A stretch of DNA of 48,453 nucleotides from Variovorax soli NBRC 106424 (lineage in GTDB: Bacteria > Pseudomonadota > Gammaproteobacteria > Burkholderiales > Burkholderiaceae_C): NCBI RefSeq assembly GCF_001591385.1, contig NZ_BCUU01000033.1, positions 1 to 48,453 on the forward strand. Reading direction: 5' to 3'. How positions within the stretch are numbered: the first letter of the stretch is position 1; every line of letters begins with the position of its first letter. Below the pieces are notes generated by a model that saw only the letters and a list, made by a program, of their open reading frames with translations, was not told where the DNA came from and did no database searches. Positions 15,687-26,599 of this stretch are shown piece after piece. Position numbers and translations under genes: made by a program.

Positions 15687-16493
15687 TCAGGAAGCGCCGC
15701 CGGACTTGATGAATGAAACGGACGAGACTATCGCGGTTTCAGGCTGATCCCGGTGCGGGGAATGCCCGCAGTCGGGGATCTCCAGCAGGCGCGTCGACGG
15801 CACCCGCCCGGCGATGCCGCGGATCTGCCCGAGCGTGCCGTATTCGTCGTCCACACCCTGCATAGCAAGAACCGGGCAACGGATGGCGCCGAGTTCCGCC
15901 TCGATGTTCCATTGCCTGAAGGGCGGGTGCAGCCAGATGCGGTTCCAGCCCCAGAAGGCGGAGTCCACGTCGTCGTGGTACTTGCCCAGGCGCTGGGCCA
16001 TGTCGGTTTCAAGGTAGGTCTGTCGCGCGACCTCGATGTTGGACACCGTCACGTCCTCCACGAAGATGTGCGGTGCGAGCACGACCAGCCCCGCCACGCG
16101 ATCCGGAAAGCGCGAGGCGTACAGCAAGGAAATGGAGCCGCCGTCGCTGTGGCCGAGGAGCCAGGGCTTTTCGCCTGCGATGCCGATCGCATCGAAGAAG
16201 GCCGGCAGCACCTCGTGCGCCTGGCGGTGCATGAAATCGACATCCCACACTTCGTCCTCTGCCCGCGGCGTGGACTGGCCGTAGCCGGGGCGCGAGAAGA
16301 CGATGCCGCGAAAGCCGCCGCGATCGCACAGCTGGCGCGGGAAGTCCTTCCACATCGACACCGAGCCCAGGCCTTCATGCAGGAAGACGACGAGCGGCGC
16401 ATCCGTACGCTCAGGCGCGATGCGCTGGTATTCGATGCGCACGGGCCGGCCGCGCCAGTCGATGCTGGCGAACTCCGTTTCGGAAACGCTCAT
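15687..16493 (-). CDS. Alpha/beta hydrolase in the benzoate-CoA ligase operon
   Basis: A 268-residue soluble alpha/beta hydrolase. The nucleophile elbow is GHSDGG (Ser about 116), the oxyanion region is FLHEGLGSVSMWKDFP and the catalytic His lies in DCGHSPHRDQP near the C-terminus; an acidic partner is likely in the VDDEYG segment. It overlaps the ligase gene by 4 bases. Hydrolases at this place are frequent in box clusters of Burkholderiales; possible roles are ester cleavage that yields benzoate, or thioesterase activity that recovers CoA from stalled intermediates. Neither is shown by the sequence. Confidence 0.85.
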   Translation of the reverse strand: MSVSETEFASIDWRGRPVRIEYQRIAPERTDAPLVVFLHEGLGSVSMWKDFPRQLCDRGGFRGIVFSRPGYGQSTPRAEDEVWDVDFMHRQAHEVLPAFFDAIGIAGEKPWLLGHSDGGSISLLYASRFPDRVAGLVVLAPHIFVEDVTVSNIEVARQTYLETDMAQRLGKYHDDVDSAFWGWNRIWLHPPFRQWNIEAELGAIRCPVLAMQGVDDEYGTLGQIRGIAGRVPSTRLLEIPDCGHSPHRDQPETAIVSSVSFIKSGGAS

Positions 16494-18079
16494 CGAGCGT
16501 TCTCCAACTCACGCAGACGAAAGCGCTGGATCTTGCCGGTGGCCGTCTTGGGCAGCTCGTCGACGAACTCGATGAAGCGCGGGTACTTGTAGGGTGCCAG
16601 CCGCTCCTTCACGAAAGCCTTGAGTTCTTCATCGCTCACTTGCGCGTCGCCCTTGCGCACGACGAAGGCCTTGGTCTTGGTCAGGCCGTCGGCGTCCTGC
16701 TTGCCGATCACGGCGGCTTCCAGCACGGCCGGGTGCTGCATCAGCGTGGCCTCCACCTCGAAGGGCGAGACGTAGATGCCGCTGACCTTGAGCATGTCGT
16801 CGCTGCGGCCGGCGTAGGTGTAGTAGCCGTCGGCATCGCGCGAGTACTTGTCGCCGCTCTTGGCCCAGCCGTCCTTGAAGGTGTCGGCGGTCTTTTCCGG
16901 GTTGGCCCAGTACATGACGGCGGTGCTCGGGCCCTTGATGTACAGGTCGCCCACTTCGCCATCGGCCACGGGTTGGCCGTCTTCGCCGCGCAGCTCGATC
17001 TCGTAGCCGGGCACCGGCTTGCCGGTGGTGCCGTAGCGGATGTCGCCCAGCCGGTTGGAGATGAAGACGTGCAGCATTTCGGTGGAGCCGATGCCGTCGA
17101 CGATGTCGCAGCCGAAGTGCGCCTTGAAGCGCTGCGCCAGCTCGCCCGGCAGCGCCTCGCCGGCCGAGGAACACATGCGAAGGCGAACCGCCTCGCGCGC
17201 CGGCAGCTGCGGCGACGCGAGCATGCCGGCGAAACCCGTGGGTGCACCGAAGAACACCGTGGGCTGCACGCCACCCGCGGCCTTCAGCGCATCGGTCTGC
17301 CCGACCCAGCGCTTGAAGGTGGCATCGGGCGTGGGCCGCTCGGCCATCAGCACCACGCTGGCGCCCACCGAGAGCGGAAAGGTCAGCGCATTGCCCAGGC
17401 CATACGCAAAGTACAGCTTGGCGGCGGAGAAGCACACGTCGCTTTCCATGAGGCCCAGCACCGGCTTGCCGAACAGCTCGGCCGTCCACCACGGGCTGCC
17501 ATGCACATGCACCGTGCCCTTGGGCTTGCCGGTGGAGCCGGAGGAATAGAGCCAGAAGGCATGGTCGCGCGGCGATGTTTCCGCGGCCTGCGACATGGGC
17601 GCGCGCGCAGCGATGGAGGCCTCCAGCGCCAGCATGCCTTCGGGCAACGGGCCGGCGGGCTGCGAGACGAACACCGTGCGCAGGTGGTGCGGCCCTTTGT
17701 CCATGGCGGACTGCAGCGTGGGCAGCAGCGCGCCCGACACCAGCGCGGCCCTGGCCTCGCTGTGGGCCAGCATGTAGGCGTAGTCCTCGCTGGTGAGCAG
17801 CGTGTTCACCGCCACCGGCACCACGCCCGCGTAGAGGCTGCCCAGGAAGCACACCGGCCAGTCGCTGCTGTCGAGCATCAGCAGCAGCACGCGGTCTTCG
17901 CGCTGCACGCCGCTGGCCAGCAGGGCCGCGGCCAGCTTGCGCGAGCGCTCCTCGAGCTCGCCGTAGCTCAGCACGCCGCGGTCGTCGATGTAGGCAACCT
18001 TGCCGGCGCGGCCGCTGTTCAGGGAAAAAAGATGCTCGGCGAAATTGAAGCGCTCGGGCAGGCTCGGGCTACTGGTCAT
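16490..18079 (-). CDS. bclA: Benzoate-CoA ligase
   Basis: A 529-residue acyl-adenylate enzyme that converts benzoate, ATP and CoA to benzoyl-CoA, AMP and PPi in the cytoplasm. The P-loop YSSGSTGKPKGTVH is at about 178-191, followed by WWTAELFGKPV, the aromatic-pocket region AKLYFAYGLGNALTFPLSVG, the A5 motif GIGSTEMLHVFISN, SGDKYSRDADGYYTYAGR, and the catalytic Lys in TATGKIQRFR (about K516). Length and motifs match benzoate-CoA ligases rather than fatty acyl-CoA ligases. An AAGGAG box 9 bases upstream supports the start. It lies in the operon that begins with the DUF4863 gene and is controlled from the boxR gap. Confidence 0.92.
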   Translation of the reverse strand: MTSSPSLPERFNFAEHLFSLNSGRAGKVAYIDDRGVLSYGELEERSRKLAAALLASGVQREDRVLLLMLDSSDWPVCFLGSLYAGVVPVAVNTLLTSEDYAYMLAHSEARAALVSGALLPTLQSAMDKGPHHLRTVFVSQPAGPLPEGMLALEASIAARAPMSQAAETSPRDHAFWLYSSGSTGKPKGTVHVHGSPWWTAELFGKPVLGLMESDVCFSAAKLYFAYGLGNALTFPLSVGASVVLMAERPTPDATFKRWVGQTDALKAAGGVQPTVFFGAPTGFAGMLASPQLPAREAVRLRMCSSAGEALPGELAQRFKAHFGCDIVDGIGSTEMLHVFISNRLGDIRYGTTGKPVPGYEIELRGEDGQPVADGEVGDLYIKGPSTAVMYWANPEKTADTFKDGWAKSGDKYSRDADGYYTYAGRSDDMLKVSGIYVSPFEVEATLMQHPAVLEAAVIGKQDADGLTKTKAFVVRKGDAQVSDEELKAFVKERLAPYKYPRFIEFVDELPKTATGKIQRFRLRELENAR

Positions 18080-18119
18080 GGGGTTTGTCTCCTTGGGTGC
18101 GGGCGCGCGGCAGGCGTTG

Positions 18120-18611
18120 TCAGGCGGCCGGCTTGGGCGGCGCGCCGCGTGTGAATTCGATCTGCCCCTCGGGCAGCAGGTAGAGCACCAGCGCCCTGCC
18201 CTGCGCCACCGTGGGGTAGTGCGCGGTGCCGGGGCCGTAGACGCACCAGCCGGCGGGGTGGCCGTCGAAGGTGGCCTCGCCTTCGAGGGGCATGATCAGG
18301 TCGATCTCGCCGCCGGGGTGGCGGTGGTGCGGGCCGGCGATGTCCTGCATGTCGACCACATCCACCGAGAAGCGCTGCAGCGCGTCTTCGGCCTTGAACA
18401 CGCGGCCATAGCGGATGCCGCCGCCTTCGCGCTCGCACAGCCAGCCTTGCGCCACGCCGTCGATGCAGGCCTGCTTGAGCTGGCGGTAGCCCTCGGTCTG
18501 GCTGCCGTACTCGCTGTTGAGCCACTGCTGCAGTTGCGCGTCGAGCGGCCGGCCGGCGATGCGGGCGGTCAGCGCTTCGATCAGGCCGTGGAAATCTTGC
18601 TTGGACATCAT
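18120..18611 (-). CDS. DUF4863 family cupin-like protein
   Basis: A 163-residue protein of the DUF4863 family. The N-terminal 60 residues are helical. The rest is a cupin-like barrel with a possible metal site, GPHHRHPGGEIDLIMPLEGE (His-His-x-His and Glu), and GPGTAHYPTV contributing a third His. A member of this family has been described as a 4-hydroxylaminobenzoate lyase; most others sit in box clusters without known function. The first of two adjacent ATG codons is taken as start because a GGAAAG box is 7 bases upstream. It is the first gene of the ligase-transporter operon. Confidence 0.82.
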   Translation of the reverse strand: MMSKQDFHGLIEALTARIAGRPLDAQLQQWLNSEYGSQTEGYRQLKQACIDGVAQGWLCEREGGGIRYGRVFKAEDALQRFSVDVVDMQDIAGPHHRHPGGEIDLIMPLEGEATFDGHPAGWCVYGPGTAHYPTVAQGRALVLYLLPEGQIEFTRGAPPKPAA

Positions 18612-18647
18612 GGGGCGTCTTTCCGGTGCTTGCGGCAATAGCCTGCG

Positions 18648-18661
18648 TGCAGTATCTTGCT
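18648..18661. promoter_or_regulatory. Candidate BoxR operator 1 (TGCA-N6-TGCT)
   Basis: TGCAGTATCTTGCT lies just downstream of the predicted start of transcription of the DUF4863-ligase operon. Its reverse complement differs from the site at 18699-18712 at only 2 of 14 positions. BoxR and its relative BzdR are known to bind TGCA-containing dyads. Confidence 0.55.
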
Positions 18662-18670
18662 TGTGGACGA

Positions 18671-18699
18671 ACCATAAGCATCCACCCTCGGAGTGTCAA
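18671..18699 (-). promoter_or_regulatory. Strong sigma-70 promoter of the DUF4863-ligase-transporter operon
   Basis: On the minus strand a perfect TTGACA (18699-18694), a 17-base spacer and TATGGT (18676-18671) point to the DUF4863 gene, with a leader of about 50 bases. The -35 box touches one candidate BoxR site and the other begins just after the expected start of transcription. Confidence 0.75.
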
Positions 18700-18712
18700 G
18701 CAATATAGTGCA
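18699..18712. promoter_or_regulatory. Candidate BoxR operator 2 (AGCA-N6-TGCA)
   Basis: AGCAATATAGTGCA overlaps the -35 edge of the divergent ligase-operon promoter and lies 55 bases upstream of the chosen boxR start. It is an inverted near-copy of the site at 18648-18661. It could serve both repression of the ligase operon and autoregulation. Confidence 0.55.
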
Positions 18713-18766
18713 TGAACGGTGAAAACCCTGATGGGGCACCGCTCCGGCCAACAGACAACACGCGCC

Positions 18767-19702
18767 ATGAACGAACGAACCGACGACATGCTGCTTGCCG
18801 CCGCGCCAGAAACCGGCGAGCTGGCGGAAGAAGCAAAAAACCCGCTGCTGGTGGCGCTGGGCGAGCGGGTGCGCAACCTGCGCGCGCGCCGCGGCCTGAC
18901 GCGCAAGGCCGTCGCGCAGGCGGCCGAAGTCTCCGAGCGGCACTTGGCCAACCTGGAATACGGCACGGGCAACGCCTCCATCCTGGTGCTGCAGCAGGTG
19001 GCCGGCGCGCTGCAATGCCCGCTGGCCGAACTGGTGGGCGACGTCACCACCAGCTCGCCCGAGTGGCTGCTCATCCGCGAACTGCTCGAAGGCCGCAGCG
19101 AAGCCGACCTGCGCCGGGCGCGCGTGGCCATCGGCGAACTGCTGGGCACCGCCGCCAGCGACCCGGCCCGCCAGCGCCGCTTTGCGCTCATCGGGCTGCG
19201 CGGCGCCGGCAAATCCACCCTGGGCCAGATGCTGGCCGACGACCTGGACGTGCCCTTCATCGAACTCAGCCGCGAGATCGAGAAGTTCGCCGGCTGCAGC
19301 GTGCGCGAGATCCACGACCTGTACGGCACCAACGCCTACCGCCGCTACGAGCGCCGCGCGCTGGAAGAAACCGTGCAGATCTACAGCGAGGTGGTCATCG
19401 CCACGCCGGGCGGCATCGTGTCCGACCCGGCCACCTTCAACGAACTGCTGGCGCACTGCACCACCGTGTGGCTGCAGGCCGCGCCCGAGGAGCACATGGG
19501 CCGCGTGCGGGCCCAGGGCGACACCCGCCCCATGGCGGCCAGCAAGGAGGCGATGGAAGACCTGCGCCGCATCCTGCAGGGCCGCGCCGCCTTCTATTCG
19601 AAGGCCGACCTGAAGGTGGACACCACCGGCCTGGACCTGCCCGCCAGCTTCGAGCTGCTGCGAAGCACCGTGCGCGCCAGCCTGGCCCAGCACCCCCACT
19701 GA
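18767..19702 (+). CDS. boxR: BoxR, benzoyl-CoA-responsive transcriptional repressor
   Basis: A 311-residue regulator with the two-domain plan of the BoxR/BzdR family. It has an N-terminal HTH of XRE type (about 28-90; RRGLTRKAVAQAAEVSERHL with ANLEYGTGN), a linker, and a C-terminal domain related to shikimate kinase with Walker A GLRGAGKST (about 143-151) that binds benzoyl-CoA in known members. It is expected to repress box genes until benzoyl-CoA accumulates. The start MNERTDD is preferred; in-frame GTG (18719) and ATG (18731) upstream would add residues of atypical sequence, and no clear ribosome site decides between them. It sits between the two transcription units it probably controls. 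Confidence 0.92.
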   Translation: MNERTDDMLLAAAPETGELAEEAKNPLLVALGERVRNLRARRGLTRKAVAQAAEVSERHLANLEYGTGNASILVLQQVAGALQCPLAELVGDVTTSSPEWLLIRELLEGRSEADLRRARVAIGELLGTAASDPARQRRFALIGLRGAGKSTLGQMLADDLDVPFIELSREIEKFAGCSVREIHDLYGTNAYRRYERRALEETVQIYSEVVIATPGGIVSDPATFNELLAHCTTVWLQAAPEEHMGRVRAQGDTRPMAASKEAMEDLRRILQGRAAFYSKADLKVDTTGLDLPASFELLRSTVRASLAQHPH

Positions 19703-19729
19703 AAACTTGTAAGCAAAGGCCCAAAGGGG

Positions 19730-19758
19730 TTGACGCCAACGTCAACATGCATAATGAT
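19730..19758 (+). promoter_or_regulatory. Predicted promoter of boxCBA
   Basis: TTGACG (19730-19735), a 17-base spacer and AATGAT (19753-19758) lie upstream of boxC. The -10 box is a weak match (4/6), which would suit a promoter that is tightly controlled. It is covered by the TGCA dyad at 19748-19761. Confidence 0.5.
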
Positions 19759-19761
19759 GCA
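19748..19761. promoter_or_regulatory. Candidate BoxR operator 3 (TGCA-N6-TGCA)
   Basis: TGCATAATGATGCA is a perfect TGCA-N6-TGCA with TGCAT/ATGCA arms, directly over the predicted -10 box of boxC. A single further TGCA is at 19781-19784. This spacing is the one recognised by the BzdR/BoxR family in Azoarcus. Confidence 0.65.
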
Positions 19762-19811
19762 TCTCCATCGGACCAGCGTTTGCATTATTTTTCCATCAGG
19801 AGACCCCGGCC

Positions 19812-21491
<1,680 letters not shown>

Positions 21492-21510
21492 ACACAACCG
21501 AGGAATCACG

Positions 21511-22938
<1,428 letters not shown>

Positions 22939-22945
22939 GGTATTC

Positions 22946-23050
22946 CTCCTTCCCCCTTTGGGGGAAGGCCGGGATGGGGGCACGCAGCGCGACCACGATC
23001 AGCGCCGCATGCCCCCACCCCAACCCGCCCCCAGCGGGGGAGGGAGTGAA
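22946..23050. repeat. Long palindromic intergenic repeat, copy 2, between boxB and boxA
   Basis: A 105-base element beginning CTCCTTCCCCCTTTGGGGGA and ending GCGGGGGAGGGAGTGAA, with a GGGATGGGGGCA arm matched by ATGCCCCCACCC. It shares both ends with the copy at 14316-14432, in the same orientation, and differs in the centre. The boxA ribosome site (AAGGAG) begins shortly after its end. Confidence 0.8.
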
Positions 23051-23066
23051 TGCAAGGAGACACAAC

Positions 23067-24359
23067 ATGGACATGGCCGTCGTCAACATCGGGGTGATCA
23101 AGCAGCACCTGATCGACCCCGAGATCTGCATCCGCTGCAACACCTGCGAGGCCACCTGCCCCGTGGGCGCCATCACCCACGACGACCGCAACTACGTGGT
23201 GCGCGCCGACGTGTGCAATGGCTGCATGGCCTGCATCTCGCCCTGCCCCACCGGCAGCATCGACAACTGGCGCACCATGCCGGTGGCCAAGGCCTACTCC
23301 ATCGAAGAGCAGCTGACGTGGGACGAACTGCCCGCCGAACTCACGCCCGAGCAGCTGGAAGCCGAAGGCGCCGGTGCACCGGCCGAGTTGCCGCCGCAGC
23401 AGGCCGCCCTGGCCAGCACCGCGGAGCAGATCACCGCGCCGGAGCCCGGCACGGTGGCCTTCAACTCCGCGCAGTACGGCGCCACCACGCCGCCGTGGTC
23501 GGCTGCGCATGCGTACACCAACCTGTATCCGCCGAAGGCACCGACCACCGCCACGGTGGTGGGCAACTTCAACTGCACCGAGGCCGGCTACGAGAACCAG
23601 ACGCACCACATCGTGCTGGACTTCGGCGCCATGCCCTTCCCGGTGCTGGAGGGGCAGTCCATCGGCATCATCCCGCCGGGCACGGACGCCAACGGCAAGC
23701 CGCACTTCGCGCGCCAGTACTCCATTGCCAGCCCGCGCAACGGCGAGCGGCCCGGCTACAACAACGTGTCGCTCACGGTAAAGCGCGTGCTGCAGGACCA
23801 CCAGGGCCGGCCGGTGCGCGGCGTGGCCTCCAACTACGTGTGCGACCTCAAGGTGCGCGACAAGGTGCAGGTAATCGGGCCCTTCGGCTCGTCCTTCCTG
23901 ATGCCCAACCACCCCAAGTCGCACATCGTGATGATCTGCACCGGCACCGGCAGCGCGCCCATGCGCGCCATGACCGAATGGCGCCGGCGCCTGCGCAAGA
24001 GCGGCAAGTTCGAGGGCGGCAAGCTGCTGCTCTTCTTCGGCGCGCGCACCCAGCAGGAGCTGCCCTACTTCGGCCCGCTGCAGTCGCTGCCCAAGGACTT
24101 CATCGACATCAACTTCGCCTTCTCACGCACCCAAGGCCAGCCCAAGCGCTACGTGCAGGACCTGATGCGCGAGCGCGCCGCCGACCTGGCCGAGTTGCTG
24201 AAAGACGGCCAGAGCCACTTCTACGTGTGCGGCTTGAAGAGCATGGAGGAAGGCGTGGTGCTCGCGCTGCGCGACGTGGCCCAGGAGGCCGGGCTGGACT
24301 GGGACACGGTGGGCGCGGCGCTGAAGCGCGAAGGCCGCCTACACCTCGAGACCTACTAG
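23067..24359 (+). CDS. boxA: BoxA, benzoyl-CoA 2,3-epoxidase reductase component
   Basis: A 430-residue iron-sulfur flavoprotein that passes electrons from NADPH to BoxB. An N-terminal two-cluster ferredoxin domain has Cys at 21, 24, 27, 31 and at 50, 53, 56, 60, each set ending in CP. An Ala/Pro-rich linker (about 95-150) leads to an FNR-like module with the FAD segment [13 protein letters not shown] and the NADPH segment [14 protein letters not shown]; it ends in LHLETY, the aromatic C-terminus usual for this fold. An AAGGAG box 7 bases upstream decides the start. It follows boxB after the palindromic repeat. Confidence 0.95.
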   Translation: MDMAVVNIGVIKQHLIDPEICIRCNTCEATCPVGAITHDDRNYVVRADVCNGCMACISPCPTGSIDNWRTMPVAKAYSIEEQLTWDELPAELTPEQLEAEGAGAPAELPPQQAALASTAEQITAPEPGTVAFNSAQYGATTPPWSAAHAYTNLYPPKAPTTATVVGNFNCTEAGYENQTHHIVLDFGAMPFPVLEGQSIGIIPPGTDANGKPHFARQYSIASPRNGERPGYNNVSLTVKRVLQDHQGRPVRGVASNYVCDLKVRDKVQVIGPFGSSFLMPNHPKSHIVMICTGTGSAPMRAMTEWRRRLRKSGKFEGGKLLLFFGARTQQELPYFGPLQSLPKDFIDINFAFSRTQGQPKRYVQDLMRERAADLAELLKDGQSHFYVCGLKSMEEGVVLALRDVAQEAGLDWDTVGAALKREGRLHLETY

Positions 24360-24377
24360 CGCGCTAGAGTCGCGCGC

Positions 24378-24818
24378 ATGAAGTTCGCCGAGTTCCACGC
24401 GGGCCAGGTCATCGAGGCAGGCCCCTACCTCGTCACCGAGGAAGAGCTGCTGCAGTTCGCCAAGGCCTACGACCCGCAGTGGTTCCACACCGATGCGAAG
24501 GCCGCGGCCGAGGGTCCCTTCGGCGGCCTGATCGCCAGCGGCTGGCACACCTGCGGCATTGCCATGCGGCTGGTGGCGCTGGCGGCGCTGGAAGGCTCCG
24601 AGTCCTTCGCCTCGCCGGGGCTGGACTACGTGAAGTGGCCCAACCCCGTGCGCCCCGGCGACTCGCTGCGCCTGGTGGCGGATGTGATCGACGCGCGCCG
24701 ATCGGAAAAGCGCCCCACCCTGGGCATCCTGCGCTGGCAGTGGCGCCTGATCAACCAGCGCGAGCAGGTGGCGCTGGACCTCGTGGCCACCAGCCTGTTC
24801 AAGCTCGCGGCGAACTGA
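24378..24818 (+). CDS. MaoC-like hot-dog fold dehydratase
   Basis: A 146-residue single hot-dog domain. The hydratase motif is visible as YDPQWFHTD (Asp and His of the MaoC active site, about 34-42), followed by FGGLIASGWHTCGIAM, also typical. Such proteins hydrate enoyl-CoA. It starts 18 bases after boxA, inside a short gap with a perfect palindrome CTAGCGCGCTAG across the boxA stop, and no ribosome site is evident, so translation may depend on coupling to boxA. A role in the lower benzoyl-CoA pathway is plausible but inferred from position. Confidence 0.85.
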   Translation: MKFAEFHAGQVIEAGPYLVTEEELLQFAKAYDPQWFHTDAKAAAEGPFGGLIASGWHTCGIAMRLVALAALEGSESFASPGLDYVKWPNPVRPGDSLRLVADVIDARRSEKRPTLGILRWQWRLINQREQVALDLVATSLFKLAAN

Positions 24819-24927
24819 CCTGCCGCTGCTGGTTGGCCGCGCCATCGCGCCGGCTGGCAAGAAGATGTTGCACCTCGCCGCGCCCGGCGCTTTAATGTTC
24901 GCCCGCACGCTCCCGCGAGGAGGCCCC

Positions 24928-25242
24928 ATGGCATACGAAGCCCGCTATGTCTTCAAGCTGAACCCCGGCGCCGACCTGGCTGCCGTCATGACGACGATGC
25001 AGCAAGGGGCCGCGCTCTGGCGCAAGCACGGCGCCGCGCGTCCCCAGCTCTGGGCCATCACCGCCGGGGAGCTGGGCAACTACGTGCTCAGCGTGCAGTT
25101 CGACAGCGCCGCGGCCTTCGCCAAGGTCGTCGATCCGCTCTCGGCCGACCCCGAATTCCGTGCCTGGCAGGCCCACAACGCGCAGGCGGGCCAGATCAGC
25201 TGGGTGCGCAGCAACCATGCGCGCGAGCTGGCTCTGGGTTGA
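24928..25242 (+). CDS. Small protein, possible dimeric alpha/beta-barrel fold
   Basis: A 104-residue soluble protein. Alternating strand and helix segments (YEARYVFKLNPG, LWRKHGAARPQLWAI, LGNYVLSVQFDS, FAKVVDPLSADPEFRAWQA) resemble the ferredoxin-like halves of antibiotic-monooxygenase/NIPSNAP-type proteins, but no catalytic residue is identifiable. A GAGGAGG box 5 bases before the ATG gives the start MAYEARYV. It follows the MaoC gene by 109 bases in the same direction and may be the last gene of the box transcript. Confidence 0.65.
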   Translation: MAYEARYVFKLNPGADLAAVMTTMQQGAALWRKHGAARPQLWAITAGELGNYVLSVQFDSAAAFAKVVDPLSADPEFRAWQAHNAQAGQISWVRSNHARELALG

Positions 25243-25269
25243 CGCCCTGGTGCCCGGCGCAGCGCATGG

Positions 25270-26412
25270 TCAGCGCACGTAGCGCCCGTCCTGCTTGACC
25301 TGCACCAGCTCCACGAAGCGCGAGCCGGTGTGGCGGTTGCCGGTGAAGTCGATGTCCATGCCCGCCACGCGCATGCGCATCGAGCGCAGCACGGCATGCA
25401 GGCGCTCGCGCGACAGGTCGCGCCCCGCGCGCTGCAGCGCCTCGACCGTCACGCGGCCGGCCAGGTAGCCTTCGTAGCTGTGGTAGTTGACCGGCACCTT
25501 GGCGGCCTGCGCCAGGCGGCGGAACTGGAGCGCGTCGGGGTCCGCGCCGTCCCACGGGTAGGGCGTGACCTGCGCCACCGCCAGGCCGCGCGACTGCGCA
25601 CCCAGCAGGCGCGCCGTGGTTTCGCCCGAGACGATGGACATGCCGTAGAAGGTGGGCGCCGCGCCGAGCTGCCAGGTGGCCTTCATCACGGCGGCAGCCG
25701 CGGCGCCGCTCATGAACAGCACCACCGCCTGCGGCTGGCTGGTGGCCAGCAGCTTGGCCGTGTCCTGCGCGCCGGCCCCGTCGGGGCCCACGCCGGCGGA
25801 AGCATGCAGCTGCAGCTGCTGCGCCGAGAGAACCTGCTGCATCTGCCCCTTGATTTCTTCTCCGCCCGGCGTGGCCAGGTGGATGAAGGCGATGCGCGAC
25901 ATGCCCAGGGTGACCAGGTGCTGCACCAGCGCCTCCAGCTCGCGCATCGAGCTGGCGCGCACGTAGTAGGCCACGCCGCGCGTCTTGTCGCGCACCGAAT
26001 CGGTGACGGCGCTGGCGCCGATGAGCGGCACGCCGTTCTCGCGCAGCACACCCGTGCCGGCCATCGTGGGCGCGGCGCCGGTGCCGCACACGCAGGCCAG
26101 CACCCTCTGCTCGAGCACCAGGCTGCGGTAGTTGGCCAGGGCCTTGTCGGGGTTGAGCTCGTCGTCCAGGGACACCAGCCGCAGCGCCCGGCCCGCCACG
26201 CCGCCGCCGGCATTCGCGTCGTCGAACACCAGCCGGGCGCCGGCCTGTGCCGCCAGGGCTGCGTCTCCGAGCTGGCCGGTCAATACCGCGCTCTGGCCCA
26301 GCAGAATCTCGGTTCGCGAGACGCCCGCGTCCGCGCCCTGCGCCTGCACCCGGCCTGCCATGCACGCGGCACCGGCCACGGCCAGGAAGCCACGTCGATC
26401 CATCGCCTTCAT
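25270..26412 (-). CDS. Orphan Liv-type periplasmic binding protein
   Basis: A 380-residue type 1 binding protein (Peripla_BP_6) with TEILLGQSAVLTGQLGDAAL at the start of the mature domain and a signal segment containing DRRGFLAVAGAA, which resembles a twin-arginine export signal. No permease or ATPase gene accompanies it. The neighbour on the other side is a divergent AraC-family regulator. It could deliver a ligand to a transporter encoded elsewhere or to a sensor. An alternative start at MDRRGF (26403) is possible. Confidence 0.85.
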   Translation of the reverse strand: MKAMDRRGFLAVAGAACMAGRVQAQGADAGVSRTEILLGQSAVLTGQLGDAALAAQAGARLVFDDANAGGGVAGRALRLVSLDDELNPDKALANYRSLVLEQRVLACVCGTGAAPTMAGTGVLRENGVPLIGASAVTDSVRDKTRGVAYYVRASSMRELEALVQHLVTLGMSRIAFIHLATPGGEEIKGQMQQVLSAQQLQLHASAGVGPDGAGAQDTAKLLATSQPQAVVLFMSGAAAAAVMKATWQLGAAPTFYGMSIVSGETTARLLGAQSRGLAVAQVTPYPWDGADPDALQFRRLAQAAKVPVNYHSYEGYLAGRVTVEALQRAGRDLSRERLHAVLRSMRMRVAGMDIDFTGNRHTGSRFVELVQVKQDGRYVR

Positions 26413-26500
26413 CGCTATTCGTCTCCAACCACATCCGGTTGCCGCCGGCCCTTGGGGAAAGCCTCATCCGCCCGGCCGCCGGCAACACGCACGGGCTTAT

Positions 26501-26518
26501 CTACATTCACTTACATTC
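26501..26518. promoter_or_regulatory. Direct repeat with 10-bp period between AraC gene and binding-protein gene
   Basis: TACATTC occurs at 26502-26508 and again at 26512-26518, one helical turn apart, in the divergent intergenic region. Spacing and A/T content suit a binding site of an AraC-type protein. No promoter boxes are clear. Confidence 0.4.
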
Positions 26519-26599
26519 CTGAGGCCCGAGCCGGATGCTGACGCGCGGGCGCCTCGTTGCCGAGGGCACCGCGTGCCAGGGCAACGGACATTTGCTGCC

